A DNA stretch of 64,000 nt from Bacillota bacterium. GTDB taxonomy: Bacteria > Bacillota_I > Bacilli_A > Erysipelotrichales > Erysipelotrichaceae. Below, piece after piece: positions 17,216 through 25,891 of this stretch. Position numbers and translations under genes: made by a program. Location: positions 52,021 through 116,020 of the forward strand of contig JAEWFD010000013.1 in assembly GCA_023388995.1 (NCBI GenBank), written 5' to 3'. The notes below the pieces were generated by a model, which saw nothing but the letters and a program-made list of their open reading frames with translations, searched no databases and was not told where the DNA came from. The stretch's first letter is position 1. Each line of letters starts with the position of its first letter.

Positions 17216-17692
17216 CTAAAAGTTAAATTCTGCGGCCCAATCAAACAGTTCGGATTGTTCCAAACTTGCCGGCCAATGACCACACCACTTAGGAACTTCA
17301 GGATTCTCTACCCGATCCAAACTTGGTGTATAAGGCTTTATATCAAGTATCGGTGTATCGTTATTCGCATCAATATAGGAGACCTGAAGCATACCTTTTT
17401 CATAATCGATATGAATGACCTGAACAACACTCAATGCAATAGGATTAGGACGGATTGGTGATCTTGTGGCAAATATCCCCATAACGGATGGTGCTTTTTT
17501 GTATGGCTGTTTTGTTTCTAAGATGTTCCTCATCTTTTTGCTGTCGAAGTCACTGAACCACCAAATAATATTTAAATGACTAAATCCATCCAGCGCCTGC
17601 AAAGCAGGAATATAACTCGACTCCAGTTCAATAAACATTCCTTCTTTGTTGACAACTACTTTCCCGATTGCATTTACCTGAAAATTTTGCAT
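17216..17692 (-). CDS. trmO: TrmO/TsaA-family tRNA (m6t6A37) methyltransferase
   Basis: 158 residues of the UPF0066/TsaA beta-barrel family. The signature around ATRSPIRPNPIALSVV is intact, as are IGKVVVN at the N-terminus and the LDIKPYTPSLD segment. E. coli TrmO methylates t6A37 of threonine tRNA with SAM. Start ATG 17692 is fixed by GGAGG at 8-nt spacing. The gene stands behind a MerR-type promoter and follows a MerR regulator with a drug-binding domain, an unexpected control for a tRNA-modification enzyme; another TsaA-fold activity is possible. Confidence 0.84.
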   Translation of the reverse strand: MQNFQVNAIGKVVVNKEGMFIELESSYIPALQALDGFSHLNIIWWFSDFDSKKMRNILETKQPYKKAPSVMGIFATRSPIRPNPIALSVVQVIHIDYEKGMLQVSYIDANNDTPILDIKPYTPSLDRVENPEVPKWCGHWPASLEQSELFDWAAEFNF

Positions 17693-17722
17693 TATACATT
17701 CCTCCATTTCATGTATAAAACA

Positions 17723-17753
17723 ATTGTAGACCCTCACACCATGTGAGAGTCAA
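17723..17753 (-). promoter_or_regulatory. MerR-type promoter and operator of trmO
   Basis: Minus-strand TTGACT (17748-17753) and TACAAT (17723-17728) are separated by 19 bp, the overlong spacer typical of MerR-activated promoters. A 23-bp dyad (GACYCTCACA, 3 nt, TGTGAGRGTC; 17729-17751) fills the spacer. The MerR gene lies directly upstream, so this is its likely target. Confidence 0.82.
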
Positions 17754-17755
17754 GA

Positions 17756-17792
17756 TAAAAAAAAGCATCTCTTTCGAATTTTTGCAAGATGC
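17756..17792 (-). terminator. terminator of the merR gene
   Basis: On the minus strand GCATCT pairs with AGATGC around a 16-nt loop, followed by eight T. It ends the regulator transcript just before the trmO -35 box. Confidence 0.7.
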
Positions 17793-17834
17793 ATGTCTTA
17801 GAAAAAAGAGCTTGCTGGCGGATACTTGTCAATT

Positions 17835-18659
17835 TCATGTTGCTGGTTTATGTTCCAATGGAATTTGAATTTCCGTTACATATCGATCAGGACATTTTTC
17901 ATTCCATGGACCACGATGAACGATTTGTCTACTCTGCCCATACATCTTATACTGATTGTGATCTTGCAGCCATCCGGCGAAGGAAAGAAAAGCTTCTGCG
18001 ATATGATCAAAGGAACCATATACCATGGTACATGCCATAATCGGAACAGATTCTGTCGTGCGAAATATAAAATCCTGCATCGCTTCTCCCATCTGTTCCA
18101 CAGGTGCACAGACTTCAATATCGACCTGTTTCTCTCTATAATCGCTATCATGGTAGATGGTAAAGGTATCAGCTGAGACAGCTATATTATGCTGCTTTGC
18201 AAATGCGGCCATTTCTTGCCATAGCTGCCCTTCTGCATAATAATCAAAAACAACCCGCCGCAATGAAAACACCTGATAGCTGGGAATGGACTTAATAATT
18301 ACATTGTAGTTGATTGCTATCTTTTCCCGCCAGATATCCTGTTTTGCTAATTCTATGTTAGCCAGTTTTTCTTGCTCAACTTTCAGTATATCCTCAATTT
18401 CCATCCGTTTGCGCTCCAATTGCTGAGCAATAAACGCATTGTCCCATTGCTTTAGAATCAGCGCTATTTCGGACACTTGAAAGCCTAAGTTGCGCAGGAA
18501 AATAATCTTATTTAGTGCAGGGATCTGTTTTGCAGAATATAATCTGTAGTTCGTGAATTGGTCTATTTCCGCAGGCTTCAGCAGACCCGTCTCATCATAA
18601 TATCGAAGCATTCGGATTGATACTTGCGTTAACTTGGAGAACTCACCTATCTTAAACAT
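17835..18659 (-). CDS. MerR-family regulator with GyrI-like ligand domain
   Basis: 274 residues: N-terminal MerR winged helix (FKIGEFSKLTQVSIRMLRYY, residues 2-21), the NYRLYS wing, a dimerising coiled coil (about 75-120) and a C-terminal GyrI-like domain (about 120-270) of the BmrR type that binds hydrophobic cations or drugs. GAGGTGA precedes ATG. Its own promoter has normal 17-bp spacing, so it is probably not autoactivated. The only MerR-type promoter nearby belongs to trmO. Confidence 0.9.
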   Translation of the reverse strand: MFKIGEFSKLTQVSIRMLRYYDETGLLKPAEIDQFTNYRLYSAKQIPALNKIIFLRNLGFQVSEIALILKQWDNAFIAQQLERKRMEIEDILKVEQEKLANIELAKQDIWREKIAINYNVIIKSIPSYQVFSLRRVVFDYYAEGQLWQEMAAFAKQHNIAVSADTFTIYHDSDYREKQVDIEVCAPVEQMGEAMQDFIFRTTESVPIMACTMVYGSFDHIAEAFLSFAGWLQDHNQYKMYGQSRQIVHRGPWNEKCPDRYVTEIQIPLEHKPAT

Positions 18660-18679
18660 AGCTTCACCTCAATAGCAGC

Positions 18680-18708
18680 ATTCTATCGTGAATAATAACA
18701 TACTGCAA
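18680..18708 (-). promoter_or_regulatory. promoter of the merR gene
   Basis: Minus-strand TTGCAG (18703-18708) and TAGAAT (18680-18685) with a 17-bp spacer, about 20 bp before the start. Ordinary geometry, no dyad. Confidence 0.55.
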
Positions 18709-18780
18709 ATAAAAATATTGCTTTTTTGTAATTTTTCGCTGATCATTTGCTGCATCAGATATAGCAGTGAGCAACGAATC

Positions 18781-18811
18781 AAAAAAAACGACGAAGCGAA
18801 TGCCTCATCGT
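18781..18811 (-). terminator. lon terminator
   Basis: Minus-strand ACGATGAGGC pairs with GCTTCGTCGT (two wobbles), followed by eight T, shortly after the lon stop. Confidence 0.8.
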
Positions 18812-18827
18812 CTAAGTTAATTGCGCA

Positions 18828-21197
18828 TTATTCTTTCAACAAGAAATGGTCTTTCGCCATCGGAAACAATATCTGCTCAATGCGCGGCATTGTAATCCCC
18901 AGCGTATAGCGAAGAACATCTTCAATGGTTTCCACCTCATGCACTGATATCTGTTCCAAAATTTCACTTGGAATATCTTTCAGGTCTTGCATATTATCTT
19001 TTGGCAGCAATACCGTTCTGATTCCTGCGCGTTGTGCACCAAGCAGTTTTTCTTTTACTCCTCCGATTGGCAGCACATGCCCCCGCAATGTGATTTCTCC
19101 TGTCATAGCTAAGGTTGGATCAACTTTAATTCCTGTCACCAGGGATGCCAGAGCTGTAAACAAAGCAATCCCTGCAGAAGGACCATCTTTCGGTACAGCT
19201 CCTGATGGTACGTGGATATGCAGATCCCGTTCCTTAAAGGAAACGGAATTCAATGGCAAACGTGATTTCAGCAAACTCAGCGAGATGCGGGCAGATTCCT
19301 TCATTACATCTCCTAATTTACCAGTCAGCAAAACTTCTCCATTACCCGGCATATCTGTTGCTTCAATAAGTAGTATTTCACCGCCAAATGGCGTCCATGC
19401 CAGCCCTGTTACTACCCCCGGAGGATTATCCGTTTGTGCTTTTTCATGGCGGGAAACTTGCTTTCCAATCAAATCTTGCAAGTCCTCTTTATAAACGCGA
19501 TAAGGCAGTTCTGTTTCTTTGCTCACGATTTTTTCCGAAGCTGCTCGAGCAATCGCTGATAATTGCTTCTTTAAACCCCGGACACCAGCCTCCAACGTAT
19601 ATTCTTGAATGATGGTATGCAAGATTGCATCATCGATTACAAGCTGCTGCTCTGTTAATCCATGCTCTTCCAAGACAGCGGGCCACAGATGCTGTTTTCC
19701 AATATGGAATTTTTCATCTGCTGTATAACTGGAAATTTGAATCACTTCCATACGATCCAGCAGCGGCGCCGGAATTGTTTCCGTTGAATTGGCAGTCGCA
19801 ATAAAGAATACATCAGATAAGTCATATGGCATATTTAAGTAATGGTCCGTGAAGCTGAAGTTTTGCTCCGGATCTAACACTTCCAGCAAAGCACTAGCCG
19901 GATCACCGCTGTATCCACCCGGCATCAGCTTATCCACTTCATCCAGAATCATAACCGGATTCGTCGTATTTGCTTTCTTAATCGTTTGAATAATACGGCC
20001 AGGCATTGCTCCAACATAGGTACGGCGATGCCCGCGGATTTCCGATTCATCCCGCACGCCACCTAAACTTAAGCGAATATACTGCCGATCAAGTGCTTCC
20101 GCAATGCTCTTTCCTAAACTGGTTTTGCCTGTTCCCGGAGGACCAACCAAAAGCAAAATAGAACCTTTTTTATCTTTTTTAAGCTGGAGTACAGCCAAGT
20201 GCTGAATAATGCGATCTTTCACTTTCTGCAAACCATAATGCTGTTCATCCAAAATACGGCGGGCATCTGCCAGATTAATCGGTTTTTGCTCATTTTTCTT
20301 CCAAGGCAGCTGTATCAGCAAATCCAAATAATTGCGAATGACATGATATTCCGATCCATGCGGTCCCTGGGCTGTCATTTTATCCAATTCTTCCAACGCC
20401 AATTCTTTAATCTCATCCGGCATCATGGCAGCCTCAATTTTTTCCTCATAATCTTCTTCTTTATTGCCGCGCTTTGGCTTGCCTTCATTCAACTCTTCCT
20501 GAATTGCCCGCAGCTGCTCTTTCAATACAGCCTCCCGATATTGCTTGTTTGCCTTATCAGAAAAACGTTCTGCCATCTGAATCTGCAACTCAATTTCTTG
20601 CTTTTGCTTCAACAAATAATCCAAGAAGCGCAAGGAACGCTCTTTCAAAGAAGTCAATGCCAGCAACTCATAGCGCTCATCATTGGACAGAGGCATAAAT
20701 TGCGATAAGTATACCATCACTGCATTTAAGTCTTTAAATCCGTCGATTATTTTAGAATATTGCTCTCCGCCGGTGAATTTCTCACTGATCTCTTTTGTAA
20801 CCTTCTTGATGTAGTTCAGCATTTCCTCCTGATTTTTATCGCTCATATCAACTTCGTCAGGATTTGCGATAAACAAACCATGTATAAACTCCTCACCCAA
20901 TTGAACATGCGTCAATTCCACACGCTCCAACGTTTTGATTACCAATTGTGTGCCCTTTTCGGTTCGTTTCACATCATTCACCAGGAAGGTCACACCAAAC
21001 TTATTAAAATCCTCTTCCTGCAAATTTTTCTGATGAAAATTTTGTTTCAATTGAACTGCTATATTAGGTTTGGAATCATCCTCCAGATACCGATATTGTG
21101 CATCAGTTAATTTGCTTAATTTCAACACGGTAGCAACGCCCGGAAGCAGCACCGCATTGGATACAGGAATTAAAAATCCTTGTTTTTCATATGTCAT
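18828..21197 (-). CDS. lon: ATP-dependent protease Lon (LonA)
   Basis: 789 residues, full length for LonA: N-terminal substrate-binding LAN domain, helical linker, AAA+ domain with Walker A GPPGTGKTSLGK and Walker B VMILDEVDK, then the protease domain with Ser in KDGPSAG and Lys in IGGVKEKLLGA. It degrades damaged and regulatory proteins in the cytosol. Start ATG 21197 follows AAAGGAG; the longer frame to 21224 has no site. It lies 23 bp behind a TetR regulator and is probably co-transcribed with it, unlike the heat-shock-controlled lon of Bacillus. Confidence 0.97.
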   Translation of the reverse strand: MTYEKQGFLIPVSNAVLLPGVATVLKLSKLTDAQYRYLEDDSKPNIAVQLKQNFHQKNLQEEDFNKFGVTFLVNDVKRTEKGTQLVIKTLERVELTHVQLGEEFIHGLFIANPDEVDMSDKNQEEMLNYIKKVTKEISEKFTGGEQYSKIIDGFKDLNAVMVYLSQFMPLSNDERYELLALTSLKERSLRFLDYLLKQKQEIELQIQMAERFSDKANKQYREAVLKEQLRAIQEELNEGKPKRGNKEEDYEEKIEAAMMPDEIKELALEELDKMTAQGPHGSEYHVIRNYLDLLIQLPWKKNEQKPINLADARRILDEQHYGLQKVKDRIIQHLAVLQLKKDKKGSILLLVGPPGTGKTSLGKSIAEALDRQYIRLSLGGVRDESEIRGHRRTYVGAMPGRIIQTIKKANTTNPVMILDEVDKLMPGGYSGDPASALLEVLDPEQNFSFTDHYLNMPYDLSDVFFIATANSTETIPAPLLDRMEVIQISSYTADEKFHIGKQHLWPAVLEEHGLTEQQLVIDDAILHTIIQEYTLEAGVRGLKKQLSAIARAASEKIVSKETELPYRVYKEDLQDLIGKQVSRHEKAQTDNPPGVVTGLAWTPFGGEILLIEATDMPGNGEVLLTGKLGDVMKESARISLSLLKSRLPLNSVSFKERDLHIHVPSGAVPKDGPSAGIALFTALASLVTGIKVDPTLAMTGEITLRGHVLPIGGVKEKLLGAQRAGIRTVLLPKDNMQDLKDIPSEILEQISVHEVETIEDVLRYTLGITMPRIEQILFPMAKDHFLLKE

Positions 21198-21220
21198 AGG
21201 TATCTCCTTTCCATCCAGTA

Positions 21221-21784
21221 TCACACTACAATAGCCGACTGGATCATTGTAATAAATTCATCAAGCAACCGCTCTTTCTCCTGCTTACTTTTATAAGCAT
21301 CCATGGCAATTGCCTTTACGGGATAAAACATCACTGCAATCAAGATATCATTGCTGTAATTGCGGATCAGCTTCTGCTGCTTGAGTTCCAGCAGAAACTG
21401 ATTGATCTGCCGTTCACTGTTGAATGCTGTACATCCCGCCAGCAATGAGGGACAATTGGAAAATTGATCCACGAAATGATAGATCTCACTATAGTCGCAA
21501 ATATACTGATAATAACTGCGAATCAGATCTTCAATTAAACATTGGGACTGTTCCTTTTCATCCACTTGTTCCAGAACATAATCAAATAAATCCTCAGAAT
21601 ATTCTTTGTAAATCTGATGAAGCATAATTTCTTTATTTTCATAATAAATATAGACCGTTGCCGGAGAAACTCCTGCCAACTTCGCAATTTTAGAAATTGA
21701 CGTTCCATGAAACCCTTCTTGCAGAATCAATTTGACTACCGCTTCTTTGATACTTTTTTCTTTATCATCATCTTTACGCCGCAT
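21221..21784 (-). CDS. TetR-family transcriptional regulator
   Basis: 187 residues: TetR helix-turn-helix at about 22-50 (FHGTSISKIAKLAGVSPATV, YIYYENKE) and a divergent ligand domain. ATG 21784 follows GAGGTGACGAC; the frame could extend to 21835 but would cross its own operator-like dyad. It leads the operon with lon, so it probably represses itself and lon. The ligand is unknown. Confidence 0.88.
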   Translation of the reverse strand: MRRKDDDKEKSIKEAVVKLILQEGFHGTSISKIAKLAGVSPATVYIYYENKEIMLHQIYKEYSEDLFDYVLEQVDEKEQSQCLIEDLIRSYYQYICDYSEIYHFVDQFSNCPSLLAGCTAFNSERQINQFLLELKQQKLIRNYSNDILIAVMFYPVKAIAMDAYKSKQEKERLLDEFITMIQSAIVV

Positions 21785-21809
21785 GTCGTCACCTCGATTC
21801 TCCTCTATA

Positions 21810-21829
21810 ATAAATGATCGTTCGTTTAT
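21810..21829. promoter_or_regulatory. operator candidate of the TetR-lon operon
   Basis: A 20-bp dyad with arms ATAAATGA and TCGTTTAT (one wobble) around four bases, 25 bp ahead of the TetR start codon: the expected size and place for autoregulation by a TetR dimer. Confidence 0.6.
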
Positions 21830-21934
21830 AGTCAAGCGTGATACTTTAAATTATTTTGACTTTTTACACTGCAACTTGCAGCATAGTATGCTTTGTATTT
21901 CATAGGATACCCATGGATGCATATGAATCAGCTG

Positions 21935-21967
21935 ACAAAAAGTGCTATGGACTATTCCATAGCACTT
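21935..21967 (-). terminator. nitroreductase terminator
   Basis: A perfect 11-bp stem AAGTGCTATGG/CCATAGCACTT with a 6-nt loop, followed on the minus strand by TTT and G, immediately after the nitroreductase stop. Confidence 0.8.
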
Positions 21968-21972
21968 CTTAA

Positions 21973-22563
21973 TTACTCTTTTACAATAACACGACTTTCA
22001 ATTGGCAGCTTTTCTTTTGTTTCTTTGGTTCCACGATCACCGCCGAATGGCATTTGCGCAACTAACTTCCAGCCTTGATCAATGCCAAACTCTTTTGCAA
22101 CATCCGCATCTACTACCGGATTGTAGTGCTGCAAGCTGGCACCGATCCCCTTTTCAGCCAGCGCACTCCAAATTACCAGCTGCAACATGCCACTTTCTTG
22201 TTCTGCCCAAACCGGAAAGTTCTCAGCATACAATGCAAAATTTTGCTGCAAGTTCTTCACGGTTATCTGATCACTGTAGAACAACAATGTTCCTTGTGCT
22301 TTAAAGTTTTCCAGCTTGGCAGCAGTTCTCTCAAATCCCTCTGCCGGCGCTACTTTACGCACCGCTTCCCGAGTAAGATCCCAAAACTGATTGCTTTTTT
22401 CACCAAACAAGATTACTACCCGCTGTGTTTGGGCATTGAAGGCCGACGGTGTGAGGGTTGTTGCTTGTTTTACCAACGCAACAATCTCTTCGTTGCTCAA
22501 TGCCGATGTCTTATCTAAGTTATATGCTGAATAACGTTTTTCTAATGATTCCAATATTTTCAT
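21973..22563 (-). CDS. nitroreductase-family FMN oxidoreductase
   Basis: 196 residues of the NfsB/YdjA-like family that reduces nitro compounds, quinones or flavins with NAD(P)H. Seen: the KRYSAYNL N-terminus with FMN-phosphate Arg, the TPSAFNAQTQR loop near residue 40, the SALAEKGIGASLQHYNP stretch near 140 and FGGDRGT near 172. It resembles the 'HBN1-like, fatty-acid repression mutant' subgroup. ATG 22563 gives the expected N-terminus. It is monocistronic with a good promoter overlapped by a dyad, hence probably repressed. Confidence 0.88.
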   Translation of the reverse strand: MKILESLEKRYSAYNLDKTSALSNEEIVALVKQATTLTPSAFNAQTQRVVILFGEKSNQFWDLTREAVRKVAPAEGFERTAAKLENFKAQGTLLFYSDQITVKNLQQNFALYAENFPVWAEQESGMLQLVIWSALAEKGIGASLQHYNPVVDADVAKEFGIDQGWKLVAQMPFGGDRGTKETKEKLPIESRVIVKE

Positions 22564-22594
22564 ATTCTTTCTGTTCTCCTTTATCAACTACCTC

Positions 22595-22630
22595 AGTATA
22601 GAAACATTCCTGCACTCTGGCAAGGAATGT
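22595..22630 (-). promoter_or_regulatory. nitroreductase promoter with overlapping dyad
   Basis: Minus-strand TTGCCA (22618-22623), 17 bp, TATACT (22595-22600). Arms ACATTCCT (22604-22611) and AGGAATGT (22623-22630) are a perfect inverted repeat flanking the spacer, so a bound repressor would cover the -35 box. Confidence 0.65.
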
Positions 22631-22724
22631 GACCGCAAAACAATTGGAGCCACGTGAACTCCTATCCAAATCCATTCCAATATGATAAGCTATCTAGTAT
22701 CAAACACAAGTGAGGATGCAAAGA

Positions 22725-23489
22725 ATGCAAGATTGGTTTACGATTGAAACGATAGATCATGATACATATACCATCAGCGAATATCGACATTGGGAAGAAA
22801 CTCATTGTTATCTGATATGCGGTGAAAAACGAGCGATGCTGATCGATACAGGACTAGGAGTAGCCAATATTAAACAAGCAGTTCAAAGCCTCACCTCACT
22901 GCCTGTTATCGCGGTCACCACCCATGTTCATTGGGATCACATCGGCGGTCACCACTATTTTGATCAGATCGGTGTCTTCCATTCGGAAAAAGAGTGGCTT
23001 GCAGGCCAGTTTCCGCTTCCCTTGCAAATGGTAAAACAGCAGCTGATGCACCAGCCCTGCAATTTTCCCGAGGACTTTGCAATCAACGATTACCAAATTT
23101 TTCAAGGAGAACCAACCACATTGCTTTATGATGAGGATACTATTGACTTAGGAAACAGGCAGCTTAAAGTTATTCATACACCCGGCCATTCTCCCGGACA
23201 TTGCTGTTTTTATGAACCTGACCGCGGCAATCTCTTTACCGGGGATTTGATTTACAAAGGATGCCTGGATGCCTATTATCCGACTACGGACCCCGTACAA
23301 TTCATGCATTCTGTTTCTGCACTTCAATCATTGCCAATCAAAAAAATACTGCCCGGACATCATCAAACAGATGTTCCGGTCAGCATGATCGCCAGCATCA
23401 GCAATGCCTTTCGCCAGTTATTTGAAGAGGAAAAACTGGTACACGGAAGCGGCATATATGACTTCACAGACTTTCAGATTCACATCTGA
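22725..23489 (+). CDS. metallo-beta-lactamase-fold hydrolase
   Basis: 254 residues with all metal ligands of the MBL fold: THVHWDHIGGH (about 66-76), HTPGHSPGHC near 155, FTGDLIYKG near 174 and GHHQ near 215. Glyoxalase II-like or quorum-lactonase-like hydrolases share this pattern; the substrate is not assignable. GAGG at 22712-22715 lies 9 nt from ATG 22725, which I prefer over ATG 22716. It is divergent from the nitroreductase. Confidence 0.85.
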   Translation: MQDWFTIETIDHDTYTISEYRHWEETHCYLICGEKRAMLIDTGLGVANIKQAVQSLTSLPVIAVTTHVHWDHIGGHHYFDQIGVFHSEKEWLAGQFPLPLQMVKQQLMHQPCNFPEDFAINDYQIFQGEPTTLLYDEDTIDLGNRQLKVIHTPGHSPGHCCFYEPDRGNLFTGDLIYKGCLDAYYPTTDPVQFMHSVSALQSLPIKKILPGHHQTDVPVSMIASISNAFRQLFEEEKLVHGSGIYDFTDFQIHI

Positions 23490-23493
23490 TTTC

Positions 23494-23525
23494 AAAAAAG
23501 CGAACAATCCCATGTTCGCTTTTTA
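23494..23525. terminator. bidirectional terminator
   Basis: AAAAAAGCGAACA pairs with TGTTCGCTTTTTT around a 6-nt loop. It serves the MBL gene on plus and the cyclase gene on minus. Confidence 0.88.
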
Positions 23526-24749
23526 ATTTTCGTTGCTATCGGGCAGATAACGACCATAGGAACCACCTTGCTGCCGCTTCACTTGATACATTGCCTTATC
23601 AGCACAAGCCAGAAGTCCATTCGCATCAACAGCATCTAGCGGATATTGGCATATCCCGATGCTAACCTTAGCATACAGCAGCACTGTTTGATACATAATC
23701 GGTACCTCCGTTGCTGCTAAAATGCGTTTTGCAAGAACAAAAGCCTCTTCCCACTGCTCGACATTACGTTGCAAAATTACAAACTCATCGCCGCCTAAGC
23801 GAGCAACCACATCCGTGCTTCGAAGTATGTTCTCTACTCGCTTCGCAACTGCTTGCAATACTACATCACCTGCTTCATGCCCATAGTGATCGTTGATCAG
23901 CTTAAACTTGTCAATATCAAACATCATCAATACAAAAGAAGTGCGACTGCGCTCGCAACGATGGATCTCCTGCTCTAGTTCCAGCAAGAAATGTCCCCGA
24001 TTGGAAATACCTGTTAATGCATCATATTTCGCTAACCATGCAATTTTTGCTTCTTGCGCTTTTCGCTCGGTAATATCTCGTATTATGTGAACACGAAAAC
24101 TGCCATCTTCGGTATTGACGCGCTTCGCATGAACCTCAACCTGCATTGTCATATTGTTTTTACGCATATGAATACATTCAAACAAAATGCCCGAACGATC
24201 CGCCAATTCCATTTGTGTCTGATAGATACTCGCATAATCCGGATGACGAATTTTTTGGATATTCATGGAACAAAGTTCTTCCTTGGAATAGCCATATTCG
24301 ATACACGCTTTCTGGTTTGCGTTAATGATGCAGCCATCTAGCTCAATGTATAAAATAATATCGGGTGCATATTCAAACAAAACATCATGCAAGTTGGCAG
24401 TACTCCGCTTGGGAGGCATCGTCTGCACCAGCATCAAACATAGCAGGTCTTCGTCCATCGGTATCACCTGAGCTGTAAAGTAATGCCCAGCTAATATCAC
24501 TGTTTGTTTCAAATACTGATCTTGCTGCTCCAGCAAAATCGCAAGCTTCTCCCACTGTGCTGCCGAAGTTAACGAATGCAAAGAACCGCCGAGCAGCTCT
24601 TTTCTCTCAATTCCAAGCATCGTTTCCAGACGCGTGTTGACATCAATCATTTCGTACACTGCTTCATGATTCGGACCATGCTTTTTTATCACCACAAATC
24701 CTTCTTGCAAAACTTCTTTCAACTGGGTGAAAAAATCAACCATATACAT
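23523..24749 (-). CDS. PAS-GGDEF diguanylate cyclase
   Basis: 408 residues: two PAS-like sensor regions (about 5-100 and 120-235, the second with RDITERK at its end) and a C-terminal GGDEF domain with intact active site LGGDEFV and an I-site RSTD exactly five residues upstream. It should make cyclic di-GMP with product inhibition. No membrane segment, so a cytosolic sensor. The start is set at ATG 24749 by AAGGG; upstream residues lack a site. The first of three c-di-GMP proteins in the window. Confidence 0.9.
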   Translation of the reverse strand: MYMVDFFTQLKEVLQEGFVVIKKHGPNHEAVYEMIDVNTRLETMLGIERKELLGGSLHSLTSAAQWEKLAILLEQQDQYLKQTVILAGHYFTAQVIPMDEDLLCLMLVQTMPPKRSTANLHDVLFEYAPDIILYIELDGCIINANQKACIEYGYSKEELCSMNIQKIRHPDYASIYQTQMELADRSGILFECIHMRKNNMTMQVEVHAKRVNTEDGSFRVHIIRDITERKAQEAKIAWLAKYDALTGISNRGHFLLELEQEIHRCERSRTSFVLMMFDIDKFKLINDHYGHEAGDVVLQAVAKRVENILRSTDVVARLGGDEFVILQRNVEQWEEAFVLAKRILAATEVPIMYQTVLLYAKVSIGICQYPLDAVDANGLLACADKAMYQVKRQQGGSYGRYLPDSNEN

Positions 24750-24883
24750 CAGTCCCTTACATTCTTCATGCTTGCATTTTACCATAAATCTTACTTTTTA
24801 GATATATCTGCATTGTTTAAAACATCCAAATTTTACATAATTTTTTTATGTTTTCACAAATATAAAAACCGCATCAGCGGCCT

Positions 24884-25891
24884 TTATGTCAAACATTTTA
24901 CGATCGTCAAATTCAACACAACCATTAAATCAATTTCTTCTTTGGTTTCAATAACTCGTACTTTTGGACGAACCCGGTTTTCCGTACTTTGCTGTGTCAC
25001 AATGGCATGTTTGCCATTTGATAATTCAATGGTGATACCCGTTGGATACGGTGAAATATACTCCAGCAGCTTTTTTACATAGTTAGAATCAAATAACGTC
25101 CAGCAATGGGACATCAAATATTCAATTGCTTCTGCCGGATTCACCGCCTCCCGATATACCCGATTAGCAATTAAGGCATCGTAGACATCACACACATGAA
25201 TTATCTTCGCAAATGGATGAATCTGCTCTGCAATTAAGCCTCTTGGATAGCCGCTGCCATCTTCATTTTCATGGTGAGATAAAATGGCATTCTTCACCAC
25301 CGCTGAAATATTCATATTGTCCTTGACCATATTGTAGCCTTCCGTCGGATGGCTGCGCATGATACTCATTTCTTCTTCTGTCAAAGTTCCTTTTTTATTC
25401 AAAATTTCCAAATTGACACCAAGCTTGCCGATATCATGAAGCAAAGCAGCTTCTGACAGCAGTTTCAGATGCTTGTCACCCATACCTGAGCCAATCCCTA
25501 TAATAACCGACAACACGGCAACATTGATGCTATGGATGTAGGTGGCAGTATCAAATGAAGCAACACAGATCATATCTACCGAAATGCTGGACTGCTTCAG
25601 CAGTTCGTCAACAATTGAATGAGCCAATACCCGGCATGCATCCAAATTCAATGTCTTCAATGACTTTACAGTTTCAATTCGTAAATTCTCCGGAAGCAGT
25701 TCCTGAAGTTCAATATCCTTGGATATTTCATCATAAATATATAAGCCGCTATAGCCCATGCGAGCCAGACGATTAATATAACTGCGTTTCAGAACCACAT
25801 TCGCATTCAGCAGAATATCACCTTTCTCATTAAAGATTGGTGTTGCCAGGATGGCATTCTCTTTTACACTGTTAATTGGCAAGTATCTCAT
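24884..25891 (-). CDS. HD-GYP cyclic di-GMP phosphodiesterase
   Basis: 335 residues: an N-terminal regulatory part (about 1-100) and an HD-GYP domain with LLHDIGKLG near 150, the HPTEGY His near 182 and HHENEDGSGYPRG near 209. Intact metal ligands predict hydrolysis of cyclic di-GMP to pGpG/GMP. Its start overlaps the rlmD stop as ATGA, a curious coupling of signalling to an rRNA methyltransferase. Confidence 0.9.
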   Translation of the reverse strand: MRYLPINSVKENAILATPIFNEKGDILLNANVVLKRSYINRLARMGYSGLYIYDEISKDIELQELLPENLRIETVKSLKTLNLDACRVLAHSIVDELLKQSSISVDMICVASFDTATYIHSINVAVLSVIIGIGSGMGDKHLKLLSEAALLHDIGKLGVNLEILNKKGTLTEEEMSIMRSHPTEGYNMVKDNMNISAVVKNAILSHHENEDGSGYPRGLIAEQIHPFAKIIHVCDVYDALIANRVYREAVNPAEAIEYLMSHCWTLFDSNYVKKLLEYISPYPTGITIELSNGKHAIVTQQSTENRVRPKVRVIETKEEIDLMVVLNLTIVKCLT

